From JAAXHB01 sp965221635 (GTDB lineage: Bacteria; Actinomycetota; Acidimicrobiia; Acidimicrobiales; Aldehydirespiratoraceae), in contig OZ244902.1 of the NCBI GenBank assembly GCA_965221635.1, positions 3,038,001 through 3,102,000 on the forward strand: 64,000 bases of DNA, in the 5' to 3' direction. The notes beneath the pieces are model-generated. The model saw only the letters and a program-made list of their open reading frames with translations. It was not told the origin of the DNA and ran no database searches. This document shows, in pieces, positions 60,999-64,000 of the stretch. The position numbers were made by a program, and so were the translations under genes. Numbering within the stretch: the first letter of the stretch is position 1; each line of letters starts with the position of its first letter.

Positions 60999-61904
60999 TC
61001 AGCGACCCCCGGCGCTGGGGGCCGGTGCCGCTTCCACCGTGACCGAGGCCAGTTCCTTGGACGCCTTGGCGATGTCGCTTTGGTACTTGAGCAAAATGTT
61101 GGCGGTGTCGGTGGCGGTGTCGGCGTCGATGCGCTCCACGCCAAGCAGAACCAGGGTGCGGGCCCAGTCCAGCGTTTCGGACACCGACGGGGGCTTCTTC
61201 AGTTCGAGCTGGCGGATCGAGCGCACCACCCTGGCCACCTGAGCTGCCAGGTTCTCGGCGATGCCGGGCACCTTGGCCAGCACGATCTCACGCTCGCGCT
61301 CCATCGACGGATAATCGATGTGCAGGTACAGGCATCTGCGCTTGAGGGCCTCGCTGAGCTCGCGGGTGTTGTTGGAGGTGAGAAACACCATCGGATACTG
61401 CAACGCGGTCATCGTGCCGAGTTCGGGGATGGACACCTGATAGTCGCTGAGCACCTCCAGCAGCAGCGCCTCGGTTTCCACCTCCACACGGTCGACCTCG
61501 TCTATGAGCAGCACAACCGGATCGGTGGCGCGGATCGCCTCCAGCAGCGGTCGGGTGAGCAGAAACTCGTCGGAGAAGATGTCGTCGGACAGGTGATCCC
61601 AGGACTGGGCGTTGTCACGCTCGGCCTGTATGCGCAGAAGCTGCTTCTTGTAGTTCCATTCGTAGAGGGCTTTGGCCTCGTCGAGGCCTTCGTAGCACTG
61701 CAGGCGAATCAGGCGGCTGCCGGTCATCTCGGCGACACTCTTGGCGAGCTGGGTTTTGCCGGTTCCCGCTGGGCCCTCCACCAGCACCGGCTTGTCGAGA
61801 CGGTCGGCCAGGTAAACAACACCGGCCACCGACGTGTCGCACAGGTAGCTCACCTTCTGGAGGTGGGTGCGCACGCCGTCAACGGATTCGAAGCGATCAG
61901 ACAT
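60999..61904 (-). CDS. MoxR-family AAA+ ATPase
   Basis: A 301-residue AAA+ ATPase. Walker A is VLVEGPAGTGKTQLAKSVAE, Walker B is VVLLIDEVDRVEVETEALLLEVLSDYQVSIPELG with the MoxR-type insert before it, sensor 1 is VFLTSNNTRELSEALKRRCLYLHIDYP with the arginine finger R in RRC, and the sensor 2 part is near the C-terminus. MoxR/CoxD ATPases remodel or load metal into complexes together with VWA proteins such as the next gene. ATG 61904 lies 55 bases after the proA stop, suggesting a proA-MoxR-VWA unit. Confidence 0.93.
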   Translation of the reverse strand: MSDRFESVDGVRTHLQKVSYLCDTSVAGVVYLADRLDKPVLVEGPAGTGKTQLAKSVAEMTGSRLIRLQCYEGLDEAKALYEWNYKKQLLRIQAERDNAQSWDHLSDDIFSDEFLLTRPLLEAIRATDPVVLLIDEVDRVEVETEALLLEVLSDYQVSIPELGTMTALQYPMVFLTSNNTRELSEALKRRCLYLHIDYPSMEREREIVLAKVPGIAENLAAQVARVVRSIRQLELKKPPSVSETLDWARTLVLLGVERIDADTATDTANILLKYQSDIAKASKELASVTVEAAPAPSAGGR

Positions 61905-61959
61905 CAGGTTCCCCTAGGCGAGGATCAAATGGTGGCGTACGAGTCGAGGATTGCGGGGC

Positions 61960-63228
61960 TCAGCGGACGTGTCCGTTGCCGCGCACCACGAACTTGCGGG
62001 TGGTGAGCTGCTCAAGGCCCATCGGGCCGCGAGCGTGGAGTTTCTGGGTGCTGATGCCGATCTCGGCGCCGAAACCGAGCTCCTCGCCGTCGACGAAACG
62101 GGTGGAGGCGTTCACCATCACCGCCGCCGCGTCCACTTCTCGCACGAACCGCTCAGCTGCTGCCAGATCGGAGGTGACTATCGCCTCGGAATGACCGGTG
62201 CCGGTGTCGTTCACGTGGTCGATCGCATCGGCGACGCTGTCCACAACCTTCACCGACATCTTCAAGTCGAGGTACTCGGTGGCGAAATCGGCTTCGTCGG
62301 CGACACCCATCGTTGGCACCGCCGAACGGGCACGCTCGTCGCCCACGAGCTCCACGCCCACCAGCGCCGCCGCGGCACGCGGCAGGAACGTGGGCGCCAC
62401 CGCTTCGTGTACCACCAGCGACTCCGCGGCGTTGCACACCGACGGGCGCTGGATTTTGGCGTTCACCACAATGTCGATGGCCATGTCGAGATCCGCCGAC
62501 TGGTCCACGTACACGTGACAGTTGCCGGCGCCGTCGAGCACCACCGGCACGGTGGCGTTCTCGATGACGGTGGCGATCAGCGACGCCCCGCCCCTTGGGA
62601 TCAGGCAGTCCACGTAGGCGTCCTGGCGCATGAACTCCACCGCCGCCTCCCGGGAGGTGTCCTCCAGCAGGATCAGCGCGTCGGCCACCAGCCCGGCCTT
62701 CAACGCGGCTTGGCGGATGGCTGCGGCTATTGCCTTGTTGGAGTTGATCGCCACCGATGAGCCACGCAGGAACGCCACGTTTCCGGATTTGATGCACAAA
62801 CCCGCGGCGTCGGATGTGACGTTGGGGCGGCTCTCGTAGATGATCGCAACCACACCCAAAGGCACCCGCACACGCTCGACGCGCAGCCCGTTGGGGCGCA
62901 CCGAGCCGTCGGTGATCTGCCCCACGGGGTCGGGCAGGTCGGCCACCTGCAACAAGCCGTCGGCCATTGCCTCCACGCGTTGTGGGGTGAGTCGCAGCCG
63001 GTCGATCATCACCTCTGGGGTGCCGCTGCGCACGGCCTCGGCCACATCCGCGGCGTTTGCGTCACAAATAGCCGCGGTTTGGCTCACCATCAGATCGGCG
63101 GCGAGGCGCAGTGCCTCGTTTTTTTCGCCGGTTGACGCTTTGGCCATGGCCCGCGAAGCGGCCCGGGCGCGGGCGGCCAGCTCTGCCACCGACGCAGCGG
63201 TTGCGACTGTGTTGGTGGATTCGGGCAT
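61960..63228 (-). CDS. proA: Gamma-glutamyl phosphate reductase
   Basis: A 422-residue NADPH-dependent aldehyde dehydrogenase-fold enzyme that reduces glutamyl-5-phosphate to the semialdehyde in proline synthesis. Signature parts: ERVRVPLGVVAIIYESRPNVTSDAAGLCIKSGNVAFLRGSSVAINSNKA, LIPRGGASLIATVIENATVPVVLDGAGNCHVYVDQSADLDMA, PSVCNAAESLVVHEA with the catalytic Cys in V-C-N-A, and the C-terminal GPMGLEQLTTRKFVVRGNGHVR. proB is not adjacent. ATG 63228 follows TAGTCT at six bases (leaderless). Confidence 0.97.
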   Translation of the reverse strand: MPESTNTVATAASVAELAARARAASRAMAKASTGEKNEALRLAADLMVSQTAAICDANAADVAEAVRSGTPEVMIDRLRLTPQRVEAMADGLLQVADLPDPVGQITDGSVRPNGLRVERVRVPLGVVAIIYESRPNVTSDAAGLCIKSGNVAFLRGSSVAINSNKAIAAAIRQAALKAGLVADALILLEDTSREAAVEFMRQDAYVDCLIPRGGASLIATVIENATVPVVLDGAGNCHVYVDQSADLDMAIDIVVNAKIQRPSVCNAAESLVVHEAVAPTFLPRAAAALVGVELVGDERARSAVPTMGVADEADFATEYLDLKMSVKVVDSVADAIDHVNDTGTGHSEAIVTSDLAAAERFVREVDAAAVMVNASTRFVDGEELGFGAEIGISTQKLHARGPMGLEQLTTRKFVVRGNGHVR

Positions 63229-63234
63229 CTCGCC

Positions 63235-63240
63235 AGACTA
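63235..63240 (-). promoter_or_regulatory. Putative -10 (TAGTCT) for leaderless proA mRNA
   Basis: TAGTCT on the minus strand ends six bases before ATG 63228; no Shine-Dalgarno is present. Confidence 0.5.
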
Positions 63241-63295
63241 CAGCACCGCGACTAGCCTGCGACCGGGGTGACAACGAGGTGAAACAAGGCGCATT

Positions 63296-63382
63296 GTGAA
63301 CCGCAAAATGCGCCCAACGGCACCCGACGCGCCTCTCAACACAGCGCTCAACCCGGCGCTCAACGCGGTGCTCACACGATGA
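63296..63382 (+). CDS. 28-residue upstream ORF with a tetrapeptide repeat, overlapping murJ
   Basis: GTG 63296 opens a 28-codon frame whose TGA (63380-63382) overlaps the murJ ATG (ATGA). It holds the degenerate four-residue repeat PLNT-ALNP-ALNA-VLTR, made by a 12-bp tandem repeat (GCGCTCAACCCG type). It may be a coupled leader peptide for murJ, or the repeat may be non-coding. Confidence 0.3.
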   Translation: MNRKMRPTAPDAPLNTALNPALNAVLTR

Positions 63383-64000
63383 CTCGGGCGCTGTCACCCA
63401 AGCCTGGTTGGCGCCCCGGCGGGCCGCTGCTGGTGGCCATGGGCATAGCCGCGAGCCGCCTGGCCGGCCTCGTGCGCGAAACGGTGACCGCCAGGCTGCT
63501 CGGCAACACCGCCGCAGCCGATGCGTTCGCCGTGGCCATGCGCATCCCGAACTTGTTGCAGAACCTCTTCGGCGAAGGCGTGCTCTCGGCAAGCTTCGTT
63601 CCCGTGTACAGCCGCCTAATCGGCCGCAACGAAACCACCACCGAAACAACCGCCGATCACGAAACCTCCACCGAAGCGGGTGAGTTGGCTGGGGCTGCTG
63701 CTGCTCTGTTGTTGACTCTCACCGGTGTTGGGGTGGCGGTGCTGGTGACGCTGGCCGAGCCGATCACTCGTGTGCTTGCGCCCGGCTTGGGCGCTCAGCG
63801 TTTCGAGTTGGCGGTTTCGCTCACCAGGATCACCGCGCTGGGTGTGGGATTCGCGGTGATGTCGGCTTGGTGTTTGGGGGTGCTCAACAGCCACCGGCGT
63901 TTCTTTCTGGCTTACGCCGCGCCCGTGTTGTGGAACGCCGTGCAGGTTGCCGCGGTGGTGACCGCCGCGATCCTGGCGTTCGATCTCGACGACCTGGCCC
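63379..64000 (+). CDS. murJ: Lipid II flippase MurJ, N-terminal part (cut by the window end)
   Basis: The first 207 residues of a MurJ/MviN-type flippase, which moves lipid II across the membrane for peptidoglycan synthesis. The signature ASRLAGLVRETVTARLLGNTAAADAFAVAMRIPNLLQNLFGEGVLSASFVPVYSRL is clear. A spacer and then helices VGVAVLVTLAEPITRVLAP, LAVSLTRITALGVGFAVMSAWCLGVLNSHRRFF and further membrane segments follow. The rest of the protein lies beyond the window. The start ATG 63379 overlaps the stop of an upstream short ORF. Confidence 0.93.
   Translation, partial: MTRALSPKPGWRPGGPLLVAMGIAASRLAGLVRETVTARLLGNTAAADAFAVAMRIPNLLQNLFGEGVLSASFVPVYSRLIGRNETTTETTADHETSTEAGELAGAAAALLLTLTGVGVAVLVTLAEPITRVLAPGLGAQRFELAVSLTRITALGVGFAVMSAWCLGVLNSHRRFFLAYAAPVLWNAVQVAAVVTAAILAFDLDDLA

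Overview
The window is one contiguous piece of a GC-rich bacterial chromosome, most likely from an uncultured actinobacterium of the Acidimicrobiia type. Pointers are the high GC, heavy GTG start use, apparent leaderless promoters (TAnnnT six or seven bases before the start codon), DUF2510, a class II DAHP synthase, a PntAA/PntAB/PntB transhydrogenase, a UvrD2-like helicase and a SUF system with SufU and a Rieske protein. The taxonomic call is inference; no rRNA gene is present.

Layout. 1-3.9 kb: end of a GMC oxidoreductase, a frameshifted trpD, RNase P RNA, a small membrane protein and a zinc-ribbon coiled-coil protein. 3.9-23.5 kb: one giant secreted-protein gene on the minus strand (about 6,540 residues) with three SLH domains, 27 tandem 100-residue cadherin/Ig-like repeats and seven GLUG/EF-hand super-modules. 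23.8-35.9 kb: housekeeping and lipid-type enzymes (PPOX flavoenzyme, SnoaL-like protein, nucleotidase, DyP peroxidase, acyl-CoA ligase, pntAA-pntAB-pntB, TrpB2, enoyl-CoA hydratase, acyl-CoA dehydrogenase). A 477-base gap holds a strong Shine-Dalgarno hairpin and a possible micro-peptide or small RNA.

36-47.8 kb carries Fe-S cluster assembly in two opposing halves: sufC1-sufS-(38-residue ORF)-sufU on plus, and sufB-(Cys4 protein)-sufD-Rieske-sufC2 on minus. Between them lie uvrD2, a DUF2510 membrane protein and pterin carbinolamine dehydratase. 47.8-54.2 kb: gamma-carbonic-anhydrase-like protein, flavin reductase, a two-gene redox cassette whose second gene reads through an in-frame TGA in a UGSC selenoprotein motif with a SECIS-like hairpin, an eIF2B-like protein, a thioredoxin-like protein and class I fumarase. 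54.3-64 kb: nadD-LCP-rsfS, a SigB-like sigma factor, class II DAHP synthase, proA-MoxR-VWA and the start of murJ.

The most notable items are the UGSC selenoprotein gene, which a standard gene caller would cut in two; the giant repeat protein with an almost indel-free 300-bp period; the Cys4 protein inside the suf operon; the SD-hairpin locus near 34.17 kb; and a recurrent pattern of 12-31 bp tandem duplications at gene junctions.
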